The notes under the pieces were generated by a model. The model was not told the DNA's origin. It made no database searches and saw only the letters and a list, made by a program, of their open reading frames with translations. The position numbers and the translations under genes are program-made. From Pythium myriotylum (Eukaryota > Oomycota > Peronosporomycetes > Pythiales > Pythiaceae), in the NCBI GenBank assembly GCA_023091665.1, contig JALJCQ010000016.1, forward strand, positions 1,054,001-1,118,000: a stretch of DNA of 64,000 nt, written 5' to 3'. Below are positions 53,601 through 64,000 of the stretch, one piece after another (position 1 is the stretch's first letter; every line of letters starts with the position of its first letter).

Positions 53601-56600
53601 TCGGACTATTGCAACGCCACCTCCAGAAGAGCTAGCGACGCCCTGACGAATATCTAGGAATGAGAGCGAAGTGTTGCCTTCCATGTACACGTTTCCACCA
53701 AGTTGTTGAGCAACATTCACTGATATCGTACTGTAAGCCCTCGGAGATCCTGGACTCGCTTTGAAAGTGCTGTGGATGGCCACCAAACCTCCACCATTCT
53801 GCTTAGCATCGTTTCTCGTGATCGTAAGGTTGTCGTGCAGTGTATTTGAAGCACGCAGAACCATACCACCTCCGATCCCGTCGCTGTGGCTGCTTGATAT
53901 GAGTATATTCTTCATCGTCAGTGTCGAAGCCTCTGCTTTCCAACCACCACCTTCCAGTGAAGCTGTGCAAGACGTAACAGTGACATTGGTCGCAATAATA
54001 TCAGCAGCTACCACAGATATCCCCGCCCCCGACTTCGCCTTCGATTTCTCGACGGCTATGTCGGACACCACCAAATCGCCGGTGGCGAGCAGACCTCCTC
54101 CACTGTCCCCAGCACTGGATTCAGAGATCAGTAGGCTTCCTTGGATACTGCTGTAACCATCAACGAATACCCCACCACCGTTGATCGCCGAACCGCGACG
54201 AATAGATGAGTTTGCAATAAACAAGTGGCTGTTGTTGACAACCAAGCCACCTCCAACAGATCCAGCAGCACAGTCGACGACCTCCACGTGCTCTATATCT
54301 GCATCAGAGTTTTCGAGGTATCCGCCACCGCCATAGGGAGCAGTGCAAGAGTCGATCACTAAACCGACCCAAGAAGTGTTTCCAGTGGCGTGAATCCCCC
54401 CTCCTCGCTGAACAGCAGAGTTTCGAACGAGACGAAGTCCCCCACTGACTCGACTAACCTCCATGTGCAGCCCCCCACCTACTGTTTTCGCCACATTTTC
54501 TTCAACCCTGACAACTCCTTCTGTGTCCAAGGTTGATCTCGTCAGATCGAGACCTCCACCGCTAACTCCAGCGTTGTTGGAGTTGATTGACACATTTTTC
54601 AGTATGACGTGGCTATCAACGATACTCAAGCCACCTCCTCTGTTGATTGCGGTCCCTTTTTGAATCGAAGCACCCTCGACGGTAATGAAAGGCCCGCCGA
54701 CAGGTTGCCACCACTCGGACGATGTCACGAATGCGCCTGCACCATACGCTGCACAAATCCAGAAAGACGGTTAATCTAGCATTGATCCCTGCCACACGTA
54801 TCAACCTCACGAACCTGCTCGGTTCCCCTCCACTGTCGTTAACTGGGTTGCACCAGAGTTGAGTACCACAGAGGCCGAACTCGCACTGATGAAGAAGCCA
54901 CCACCCCGAGCGTTCGCTACATTGTTGTTGATGGCGTTTCCCTTGCCGGTGACGGAGCTGGAGCCAAAGATGGCAATACCTCCTCCGTTCTCGTTCGCGA
55001 CGTTGTAGCTCACAGTACACCCCGCCACCGCCAGCGCACCTCTCACCAAAATGCCTCCTCCAATAGTTGCTTGATTCGCCTTCAGCTTTAGCCCACTCAA
55101 TGACCCTGATCCCTCAATAAACAGACCACCTCCTAGTTGCGAGGCGAAATTATCTTGAACGAGGGCTTCTTGCCCACCGATGATGAATGAATCCGAACGC
55201 AAGTATCCGGCACCACCTCCACCAGCACTGCAGTTCGTGATATTAGATCGATCGAGGGTCAACTGGGAATCGTTCAGGTAGATTCCACCACCAACAGAAG
55301 TCGCCCTACTTGTAGTTATCGCTGAATTGGAAACGACGAGAGATGATCGGTCCCCAGCGACAGCTCCGCCCTGGTAAGCCAAACTGGACAATATTTTAAC
55401 GTCCCGCACGGTGACGCTTGAGCTTGTGAACGAAAGAGAGCCACCAGCGTCTCTCCATGTGTATCCATTACGGATAGTGAAGCCGTCGATTATTGCGTTG
55501 GAGTTCACGACTTCAAAGGCACGATTCTGGGTCTCGCAGTCAATAACTGTCCAAGCAAAGCCTTTGAGACTCTGAATCGTGATTTGTGATCGAGACACTA
55601 GTCGGAGGCCGTGATTTACAGCTCCCCTGTACACGCCTGGGTATACAAAGACGAGGTCTCCATCTTTCGCAAGACTCACCGCTTTGCCGAGCGACTTCAC
55701 GGCTTTGGTCGAAGTACCTTTCTCACTTGCGTTCATCATTGCTCCCGTGCCGTACGTGTCGTCACCCAGCTCATCTGAGACGACAATCACATGCTGTGGG
55801 TCTCGATTACACACCGGGTTCGAACATCGGCTGGAATCTGTGCAGCAGACGATGATCCCGCCGCAAGCTTCGCCAGTGTATCCAACGCTGCAAGCACACA
55901 ACCCGTTGTCTCGTCGACTTCCGTGGCCTGAACAAACCAAGCCCGACGAGCTGCGCGGTGGTGGGATACGAGTCGGAATATTTTCTGGTGTATCGCGGTC
56001 GATTTCATAGTACAAGCTGAAGCCAGGCTTTTGAACTGTAGAATCTGTCGTCATTCGTAGCTGCACATTAGTTTGAGCCTGGATCACAAACGTGCCCGAC
56101 CGAACACAGCCACCCTGCCACAAAAGTGAGCCGTCGTCAGGGTTCTCGATTTGCAGTTTGTCGTGATCACACTCGAGGTCAAATGCAAAGAACTGACCAA
56201 GGAAGAGACAATGAGCTATAGAAACGGTGATTATAACGATCTCGTGCAGGGTGTACCTCGAGAGTAAGACTTGAAAAGGTGTCGGACGGACTTAGAAGCC
56301 AGGATTTGACTTCGTTTGGCTTGTAGTTGATGTCATCTATGAAGCCACGAGGGCCAGAACACTGCCACAACCCGATTGATGTGTCAAGAGTGTGCGCAGT
56401 AACTGGTAGAGACAATCCCCATGTATCCCCCCAAGCGCTGCTAATCAGAGCTGCCACTGTGTATACATAGTCTGTATTGTCGGCCAACCCACTGTCAATG
56501 AATCGGGTCACGCGGCTGGTAGTGTTGAAAACCACAGCTCCATCCCGAAGAATTCCATATCTTAAAGCACTAGGGTGAGGATACCATACGAGGCTGACTG

Positions 56601-59600
56601 ACGTGCTCGAAGCTGAGATGCACGAGCCTGAGTAAATTCTTAACCGCGAGTGTGAAACACCAGGGCAGGGACGTACCACATGATATTGTCGGCTCTACCG
56701 GCGCACCCGTTGCTGATGCTGTTGTAATTGTTCGTGTGAGGCTTGCGCTGCTCGCCCCAAGTTGATTCAGCGCCGTCTACCACACATTACCCGTGACGTT
56801 TTGGTCATCTCGACCATTGAACTAAGACACTCACCACGAAAACGGAGTATTCAGTTGCCTGAGTGAGCCCAGAGATAGTTAAACCTGGGACCATCGACAA
56901 GATATCGGGGAGTGGAGCGTTGTTGGTTATATCCGTGATGGAGATCGAGTAACTGGTGATGTTCGCCCCACCAGAATCGAATGGCACAGTCCAGTCGCAA
57001 GAAACGGTACTCTCACTCACCGACAAGATGCGAACCTTTCCCGGCTGACTCGGCGCAGAAGCGAGGGAAGTTCTAACATCCAAGGTTGCGGATGGCGGTG
57101 ACTGTCCCTGCGAATTGGTGGAGACCACGTAAAAGAAGTACCGAGTATCGGGACTGAGTGCTGTCACGCGGCACTGCGTGATCGAGTCTTGGCAAACTTC
57201 GTAGAAAGGGTCCCCTGGAGAGTTACCCATCATCACGACATAGTCGAGCAGCGGGAGCCCCCCAGTATCTGCTGGAGATGTCCATGATAGCGATATCGAG
57301 CCTCCAGTAACCTTATCCGCTTGAAGATTTCGAGGAGCAGAAGGACGAGTCGGTGGAGATGTCACAATTGGCGATGAGCTTGAGACATTGCCAGTACCGA
57401 CTGCGTTTTCTGGCTGGACCTGGATATTGTAGAAAGACGACGGATCGAGCCCGCCGATGATCACTCCAGTTGTCGCGCTCGCCAGTCGACGTCCATGCAT
57501 TGATGCCAAGCTTGCACTCCCGCTGAGCAGATCCTCGTATGTAAGCGTGGCTAAGAGCGCTCGATCCACAAGCACATGATATAACATATCTTCGCTGCGT
57601 GTGCCCCCCAAGTCCAACGGCTCGTTGAAAGTGATCACGGCTGCGCCACCTGTGGAGGAGAGGACTCTGACTCCGACTATTTCAGTGGGTGGCGTACCCT
57701 CGGTCGTTGACAGGGTCGCAAATGGGCCTTGGTCACTTAGACCCTTTTCATTTCGCGCTCGTACGGAGACTCGGTACTCAGTGTCGTCTGAGAGGCCATA
57801 AAAGGAGTAATTGGTTTGTTTCACATTGGGCACCGTACGGATGCCAGTCACACCGCTGGCTCCCGCAGGTTGTAGTGTGACTGTGAAGTCAATAACTGGT
57901 GAGCCACCGTTGTCGGGGGGATCACCCCATCTCACAATCAGCATTCCACCTGTGGCTTTGACGAGCATTGGCTCTGCACACGGCCCAGGCGGAGAGATTG
58001 CCGATGTCGTAAAAGGCACAGCCGAGGAGTTCTTCGATTCGAAGTATCCATTTGACGCTGTCAACTTGAAAACGTACTTTGTCAATGGCCTCAAGCCCGC
58101 GATTATTGCAGCAGGTGGAGGAGCAGCTTCGTCGGTGGTGACATTTGCTATGTAGACAAGTCTCCAGTCGGCGATGCTGATCGACGTGGCCATGTACAAC
58201 TGATACCTTGCGATATCAGCCCCACCTGTATCGAACGGAGCCAACAGTGAGAGTTTCATGCCTCCACCGGTCACGTACAGCAATTCCATTCGTGGTGGTT
58301 CGGGTTGTGAAACGCTCGTCGTCTTGAGAAGAACAGGCTGGCTCGTATTTTTCTTACTAAAATCACAGACGGAGATTGAATTCATAGCGTATGCTGTGAT
58401 GCTGAAGTTCGAATTAGGCCTCAGGCTTGTGACACGCATGATCAGGGCTCTCTTAAGGTAGGTTTCTACCTTCAACTCAGTGTTCACCGCGTCTTCCTCG
58501 GGTTCCTGTCCGTCAACGAATACTTTGAAACTCTCGATAGGGACTCCACCCGTGTCACCGGGAGAATCGATGCGAAAGGTGAGGGTGCCACCAGTGGCGT
58601 TGACGAAAGTCACAGGTGGGGGGATGTCTGGGATCAGAGCCACCCCTGTCGACAGATTTGCAAACTGCGTAGCTGTGCCAATCATACTTGCGTTTTGCTT
58701 GACAATTGATTTACCGGTGTGGGCAACAGCGAGTGGAATTGACCCCTTGGTCGCGTTGGTCATGTCGCCGACTAGCAGAACAACGTCGCCCACGGCTACA
58801 ACAGATCCCTTCCCTATCGATTTGGTGAGATCCTGTGTTGTGGTCATCACTTTTGCGCCAGGGACGCATGTCACCTGGCCTACCAGCCTGATTGAAGTGA
58901 ACTGACTAACTGGCAAAACAAACAATTCGTACCAGCTGGACGCGAGCAAGCTGTCGACAGTCTGGAAAAGCTTCCCAGGTTGCGAAGTCTGAGCGCTCAA
59001 AGTGAAACCCGTGGAAACGTTTCGTGCGTATACCGAATATTTCACCAGTGGCGTTCCACCCGTATCCAAAGGAGGAGACCACGAGAGGGTCACAGAGCCT
59101 CCGGTAGCGGGCGCAAAAGCCGTAGTTGATATGACCACTGGTCCTGGAAGGGTTGGTGCTGGCGTCCTCCCGGCGAAGGGTACTCCAATGGCTCCCCACC
59201 CTTGTGCGAACTCTGGGGTGAGCACACCGTTCCCAGCCTGTTGTACAAGTTCTTCGTTGTCAGCACATCGGGTCAAGGGGACAGAATTATGTCGGACATA
59301 CCTGGACTGCAAACTGATAAGTTAAGTTGGCAGTCAAGCCATGGACAGTTCCGCGTGGCGCTGGCTGGAGGAACTCAGCAGCAAGCTGTAAATCACAAAC
59401 GATGAGTTAATCCAGCCAAAGCGCATCATTATTGGTAGTGCCAACAAACCATAGGGATCTTCTGCGGACTAAAGACATAGACTCGATATTTAGTGATTGC
59501 AACGCCTCCTGTGTCTTGAGGCGGCAACCATGCCAGCACTAGGCTCCCACCTGTACCGCCAATGACGCTTCCATTTTCGGTCGGACCAGGGAGTGTGGGA

Positions 59601-62600
59601 GCAGTAGTTGAGAAGGTCATGTTGGGACTGAAAGCACTCAATCCAATCGCGTTAGCCGCAGCGAATGAGGCATTGTAGCTCGTTAACGCCACGAGCTGAC
59701 CGATATCAGTTTGTGACGTGACTGGGACTGTCCTGTTGAAGAGAAGGTCTCCCGTCGTAGGGTTCGAAATCCGAATTACGTAGTTAGTAAGGATGCCTTT
59801 CGCACTACCATTGTGATAAGGTAGAGGAAGCGCGAGTTTCACGCTTCCACCGGTTGATGAGACTGCCACTGGGGGAAGCGGAGTCGCAGCGACGTTTTGG
59901 TCCCCATCATCTAGAATGGTGATTGTGGCCATTCCGCGGCCGATTCGAACGTTATCATCCAAAGCAGTCATGTAGATTGCAAACGTTTCATCAGGAAATT
60001 CAAAGATCTTGTCGTTGATGATGTAGATTCGGAACGTGGCATTTGTAATTCCGTTCGGTACTTCGATCGTCGGCTGAAGTAGTGGCTTTCGATAGTCGCG
60101 GTTGGCAGTCGCTGTGATGTCTTGAAACGAGAAAGTTAATACAATTTTTCCGCTCTTTGCTCCTTCGCGAATGATCGGCACATCGAATGAAACAGCATCT
60201 TCTCGCACCGAGTAGTTGGATTGATTGAATGAAAACACACCAGCGTCACCGTCGTCAAGAATAGTTACCGTCATCGACGTGTTCCCACCTAGATTTGGTG
60301 CACTGATACTAGAGGAAGTCGGCATTGACACGGACTTGAGTCGTACGAAAAACTGTTCGTTAGGCGACTCAAAAATGTTATCGTTGTAAATAAGAATTGG
60401 GATAACTCCAACGACCTTTCCAGCGGGGAATAGCACTGTTCCTGTTGTCTTCAATGAATTGTTTATGATAGCAAAATCTGTCCCAATGGTTGCTGTGTCG
60501 GACACAGCTTCGAAAGCCACAGTAATGTTCCCGCTGAGTCCGTTGACTCGCTGAACTGTCAACAAAATTTGACCACCGTTTTCTGGGAAACTTGCTGTAG
60601 TTGACACGAAGCTGAACTCGCCAGCAGCGTCGGGTAGCGTAGTGGCTAATAGGTTTGGGCCCCAGGCACTCTTCGAGACACTGTTAACAACTCGCACTCC
60701 GATGCTGTAGCGCATTGAGTAACTGAGTGAGGTTAGCGTGACACTGCGCAGCGCCGAGATTACTGAACCTAAGACGCTGTTCATATCAACATAACGAATT
60801 TCATAAGAGAGACTGAGATCGCCACCGCTATCTGCTGGTGCATCCCACTCGATAGAAATTGTAGTACCAGTCGTCGATATCAAGCGAGGAGTTGTAAGAA
60901 TTGGCCCTGGTGCGCTTGCAGGTCCTGTGCGCACAACCAGCGGAGCCCCACGCGCTCCTTCACCCAACTGATTCACAGCTCCAGTTGAAATCGAGTATGG
61001 TGTGCTTTTCACGAGGCCGAGAAGTGTGAACTGAGCTTTAGTGACCCCATTCGGGAGTGAGACACTGCCGAGAAACCCCATTGTGGCTTCATAGAATCGG
61101 ATGGCGGTCACCGACAACCCGCCGGTATCAAGTGGAGTGGATGCTGAAACCGTTATATTCCCCCCAAAGACCAAGATTGCGACTGGTTGAGGCGGGGCGT
61201 CCGGTACAAAGGCCAAGACTGTTGTAAAACTCACTCGAAGTGCGTCGCTTCCACCGATCTGGTTGTATGCGATCAGGATGAAGTTATAGACGGTTGCCGC
61301 CTTGAGACCAGTGAAACGGTACGTTTGATCTAGGCCTACATAGGAGCCAATGACCACAGATCCTTGCAACAGCTTGGCGTCGAAGAGAGTCACGGGCATA
61401 CCGCCGCTATCAAGGTCTGGTAACCACCCGACGACCAAGAAACTGGCGCTTGTGGTGTTGCTCGTCAGCATCGGTGTTCGTGGCCTCGTAGCTGTCCCAG
61501 ACTTAGCTGTCAATGGGGTGCTCAGCTCAGAGCCCATCGTACTCCACGAGAACGCCCTCACTGTGTACTCGTAAGATGTGGACGCCTTGATTGATTGCTT
61601 GTCAATGAAACTAAGAGTGTCTGCTGGCAGATCTTGTGCAACTGGAGCGCCATCTCGATAGACCCAGTAATAACGAAGCGGCTGTCCCCCGGTGTCAATC
61701 GGACGATTCCATCCAATCTGAATCGCCCCTCCTGTGATGTACTGTAGCTGACGAACGCCCAGAGGTGCGGAAGGTGCAGTTGCGATCAACGTCTTGACAA
61801 CGAGTGGGTCACTCTGAGGACTGTCACCGACGCGCGTGCTGGCTGTAAGGAGATAAGTGTAGACCGTCGACTCAATAAGGTCATTATGAACAAACGACGC
61901 TAGCCCAGTGTTGTTGGTCGCAAAAATTGGAATGGTTCCACTCGGAGAGACTAACGAAACAGTGTAACCCGTTATTGGAACTCCACCTGCGTCTTTCGGG
62001 GGGCTCCAAGTCAGTTCTACAAGTCCACCAGTGACGCGAGCAAGCAAGAGCACCGGCCCAGGTCTAGGAAGCGTGGGCACTGTGGTTGAAACTTGAAGTG
62101 TCGGACTTGGTGCCCAATCTTTTGGGGAGAAGCAATTTGAGACTTCTGTGAAAGCGATCACATACGCAGTGTAGTTTGTGGTTGCATTGAGGCCGTACAC
62201 GACCCCTCCAAGATTGGGATTTCCCCTCCCATCGTAGGCTACGATAAACGAGTCAATCCACGGTGTGCGAAGCATAACGATGTATCCGGTGATAGATCGA
62301 CCACCGACGTCCAGCGGCTCCGTCCAGCTAAACTCGATCGCCCCACCTGTCTTCGAAACAAGCGTGAGGGATTCGGGGGCAGACACTAGTGACCGTTCGA
62401 GAGTCTGGTAGACTAGAACGGGGCTGAAGTCGCTAGCCCCGACGGTGTTAATTGCTTGATATTTGATTTCGTACGATGTTGACCGGTCGAGGCGATACAC
62501 CGTCCACGAGTTATCCGGTCCTTGATAAATCACGCGAAAGTCCGACTCAGATGGACCACGAATGAAGAGGCGATACTGATTAACGTCGGATCCTCCAACG

Positions 62601-64000
62601 TTAAGGGGGCTGAACATTTTTATTGTCATCGCTCCTGCTGATACCCATGTTATATTCGCCAGCGGTGGTTGGTCGGGGACGTCCGGACTCGAAGTTTGAA
62701 AGACGGTCAGCGAAGATAAAGCACCGGTGCCATTCACTGCCGCTGTCGAGGCTCGCACCTGAATATTGTATGGTGTTAGCGCGATGAGTCCTTTGACGGA
62801 GCACAAAGTCGGTAGGAAACACGAAACCCAAGGGAATGGGGAAAGCACGCCGTTGGTTTTGAGGTTGTAAATCGTGTACCCAACGACCAAAGAACCTCCC
62901 GAATCCATGGGCGGGTCCCACGTGATCAGGAGGGTTGAGCTTGATGCAGCTACGACATCAACATGAAGTGGTGCGGACGGTGGAGTAGGCTTGGTTGTAC
63001 TCAGAATCAACGGGTTTCCTACCGCTCCATTCCCCGCGGGATTACTTGCCGTGACACTCACTTGGTAAGTGGTCAAAGCTGTGAGACCATAAACCACAGC
63101 GCTTGAATTCGAAACGGTTGTGCTTAGCACCGATTGCCCATTGGAACCAAGGTCAACTTGGTATGTTAAGTCGACGTTTGCTCCTCCTCTGTCTACTGGT
63201 GATGACCAATGCAGCTCAACGGAGCCGCCTGTCACTCTCACAAGTGTCAAACCAGTGATTGCCTTTGGTGGAGACACATCGCCATCGTCCAACGCAGTAA
63301 GGTTTGTCGACTGGTAGTCCCCTAAGAGTACCCCACCTGAAAGAATTCGAAAACTGATGTTGACACTATCTGGCCAATACTGAAAAGCGGAATCGTCATC
63401 GATCTGCACCGTCAGATCTAAAACAGAGACTCCTTCGTCGAAAGTGAGATTCTGATCAATAAGTGTGAACCTCGACTCAAGCGCGACCTGACTGGACTGA
63501 ATGTACGGCTCGATAACAGCAACAGGAGAACTTCCGCCATTCCGAGTTATCGGTAAACTCGCTGTACCTGAGTTCTCGAGATACCGAAACATCGCTGAAG
63601 AGAAGGATACGTAACCAGCATCACCATCATCCAAGATCATGACTGTCGTCTGTGTGGCCGTGTTGGAAATCACGTCACGAACCACCACGATGAAAGTAAT
63701 ACCTGGATTGTAGATATTGTCGTTGATTAGATGAATCTCGATGGCACCCGTCTTGACGCCGCTCTCCATCCATCCAATACCACTTGCGGCGACATAGTTT
63801 GCCCCCGCAACCGCCGTCTCATCAAGCAGTTCGTAAGTGTAGTTTGCATAACCGAACGAGCCCTCGACGCGCGCTAGTGGAACAAGAACTACCGTGGAAT
63901 CTTCTCGCACCGACACTTCGGTGGTCTGAACCGTAATACGTCCCATCATAGGCTCCTCGGTTTTAAGGATGACCCCTGGACTGCTCTCGCCGTACAGCCC
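47608..64000 (-). CDS. Giant Calx-beta/FN3/CUB/beta-helix multi-pass membrane protein (partial, N-terminus beyond right edge)
   Basis: Fifteen exons in the window: 59450-64000, 59302-59385, 56835-59237, 56677-56776, 56257-56627, 54815-56192, 50929-54748, 50541-50865, 49795-50474, 49031-49731, 48754-48977, 48655-48697, 48471-48591, 48299-48402 and 47608-48236. Introns are 49-68 nt; all phases close, giving 5,177 residues with the frame open at 64000. Order: two Calx-beta, nine FN3, two Calx-beta, about ten FN3, a CUB-like domain, one EGF-like unit, a very long right-handed beta-helix array, Cys-rich ELF/GCC2-like units (CKKGMYR, CRRGFYKVSNGKCKPC), then about eight membrane helices and a Ser/Pro/Asp-rich tail. 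This resembles giant adhesion-type surface proteins known in stramenopiles; inferred role is cell-surface sensing or adhesion. Splice choices follow domain frames. Confidence 0.88.
47700..50400 (-). other. Membrane-spanning C-terminal module of the giant protein
   Basis: Hydrophobic segments in order: GGFAIIAFLLVWYYF, MAVIFLLLAVTMLLCW, IKLFFWILLLFYP, LYYLPLTLFLIVVWVAGVP, FLNCVIGLLAKTG, IIAALIVLLIYLSVLLFF, LFVTLFCGLLL and ITFFSNVFTISFAVLSII. Basic stretches between them suggest cytoplasmic loops. The WWFEVWDLGRKLFLNCV segment has the R-x-[WF]-[FY]-E-[VM] pattern seen before the last helices in other eukaryotic Cys-rich/beta-helix surface proteins. Small exons (43-121 nt) are concentrated here, unlike the huge ectodomain exons. 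Confidence 0.7.
51650..55700 (-). repeat. Beta-helix repeat array (polymorphic-membrane-protein-like)
   Basis: About 1,300 residues of the giant protein made of short units of roughly 25-40 residues, built on GGG-[IVF]-[YFA]-x-x-x-S-x-[LV] followed by N-x-A. Examples: GGGIYLDHSNLRMTRTIV, GGALAFTGDD and GGAIYMSVRAIASVSAMNAS. The spacing fits a right-handed parallel beta helix. At DNA level the minus strand gives a recurring CC[ACGT]CC[ACGT] (Gly-Gly) signature on the plus strand. Confidence 0.85.
56627..63260 (-). repeat. FN3 repeat array (about 19 units) with an internal Calx-beta pair
   Basis: Protein-level repeats of about 95-105 residues in the giant gene. Nearly every unit carries TGG-x-h-x-h-x-W-x2-P-x-D-x-GG-x2-h-x2-Y (h hydrophobic), for example TGGSVTLSWSPPLDTGG, TGGLVELTWSPPKDAGG and TGGSISLSWTSPADTGG. 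The P-x-D-x-GG turn is shared by almost all units, so they probably spread by internal duplication. Calx-beta units at about 59.9-60.6 kb interrupt the array, with ILDDGD ends. Confidence 0.85.

Noticed and set aside
1..64000. Transposons, CRISPR arrays or viral insertions
   Set aside because: No reverse transcriptase, transposase or integrase motifs, no direct-repeat/spacer arrays and no long terminal repeats were seen on either strand.

Overview
This 64-kb window is nuclear DNA from a gene-dense eukaryote, most likely an oomycete (stramenopile). The evidence is GT-AG introns of about 49-96 nt in most genes, gene spacing often below 200 nt, strong use of G/C-ending codons, and gene content typical of flagellated heterotrophic stramenopiles: EGF-repeat receptor kinases of the TKL type, very large FN3/Calx-beta membrane proteins and centrosome proteins. 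I cannot fix the genus. No tRNA, rRNA, transposon, CRISPR array or bacterial-type operon was found. I rebuilt gene models by reading splice sites and keeping frame and family similarity across each junction; exon coordinates are in the entries.

Left part (1-14.3 kb): an Integrator subunit 6 gene running off the left edge; divergent from it, an aspartyl/asparaginyl beta-hydroxylase; then two long intronless paralogues arranged tail to tail, each combining an F-box-like segment, a SNF2 helicase and a RING finger; then an OHCU decarboxylase of the urate pathway and UDP-N-acetylglucosamine pyrophosphorylase, which are convergent.

Middle (15-37 kb): a multi-pass membrane protein with four repeat modules that appears to be spliced to an F-box-containing C-terminus; a LUC7-like U1 snRNP protein; an unrecognised helical protein; a zinc-finger-like, Pro-rich protein ending in Gly-Ser repeats; TAF11; an EGF-repeat receptor kinase; SEC61 alpha, whose start codon seems to be split by an intron; and a HEAT-like protein resembling the PP2A B56 family.

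Right part (37-64 kb): two small helical/coiled-coil genes, a 12-exon gene resembling the centrosome protein kizuna, condensin SMC2, and a giant gene filling 47.6-64.0 kb and continuing past the edge. Its product (at least 5,177 residues here) carries Calx-beta, about 19 FN3, CUB, EGF, a long beta-helix repeat array and a multi-pass membrane C-terminus.

Most genes are core functions (RNA processing, transcription, chromatin, secretion, chromosome structure) that do not form one pathway. The accessory or lineage-specific interest lies in the giant adhesion-like receptor, the repeat-membrane/F-box fusion, the inverted SNF2 pair, the EGF-TKL kinase and clusters of palindromic motifs in the longer divergent promoters.
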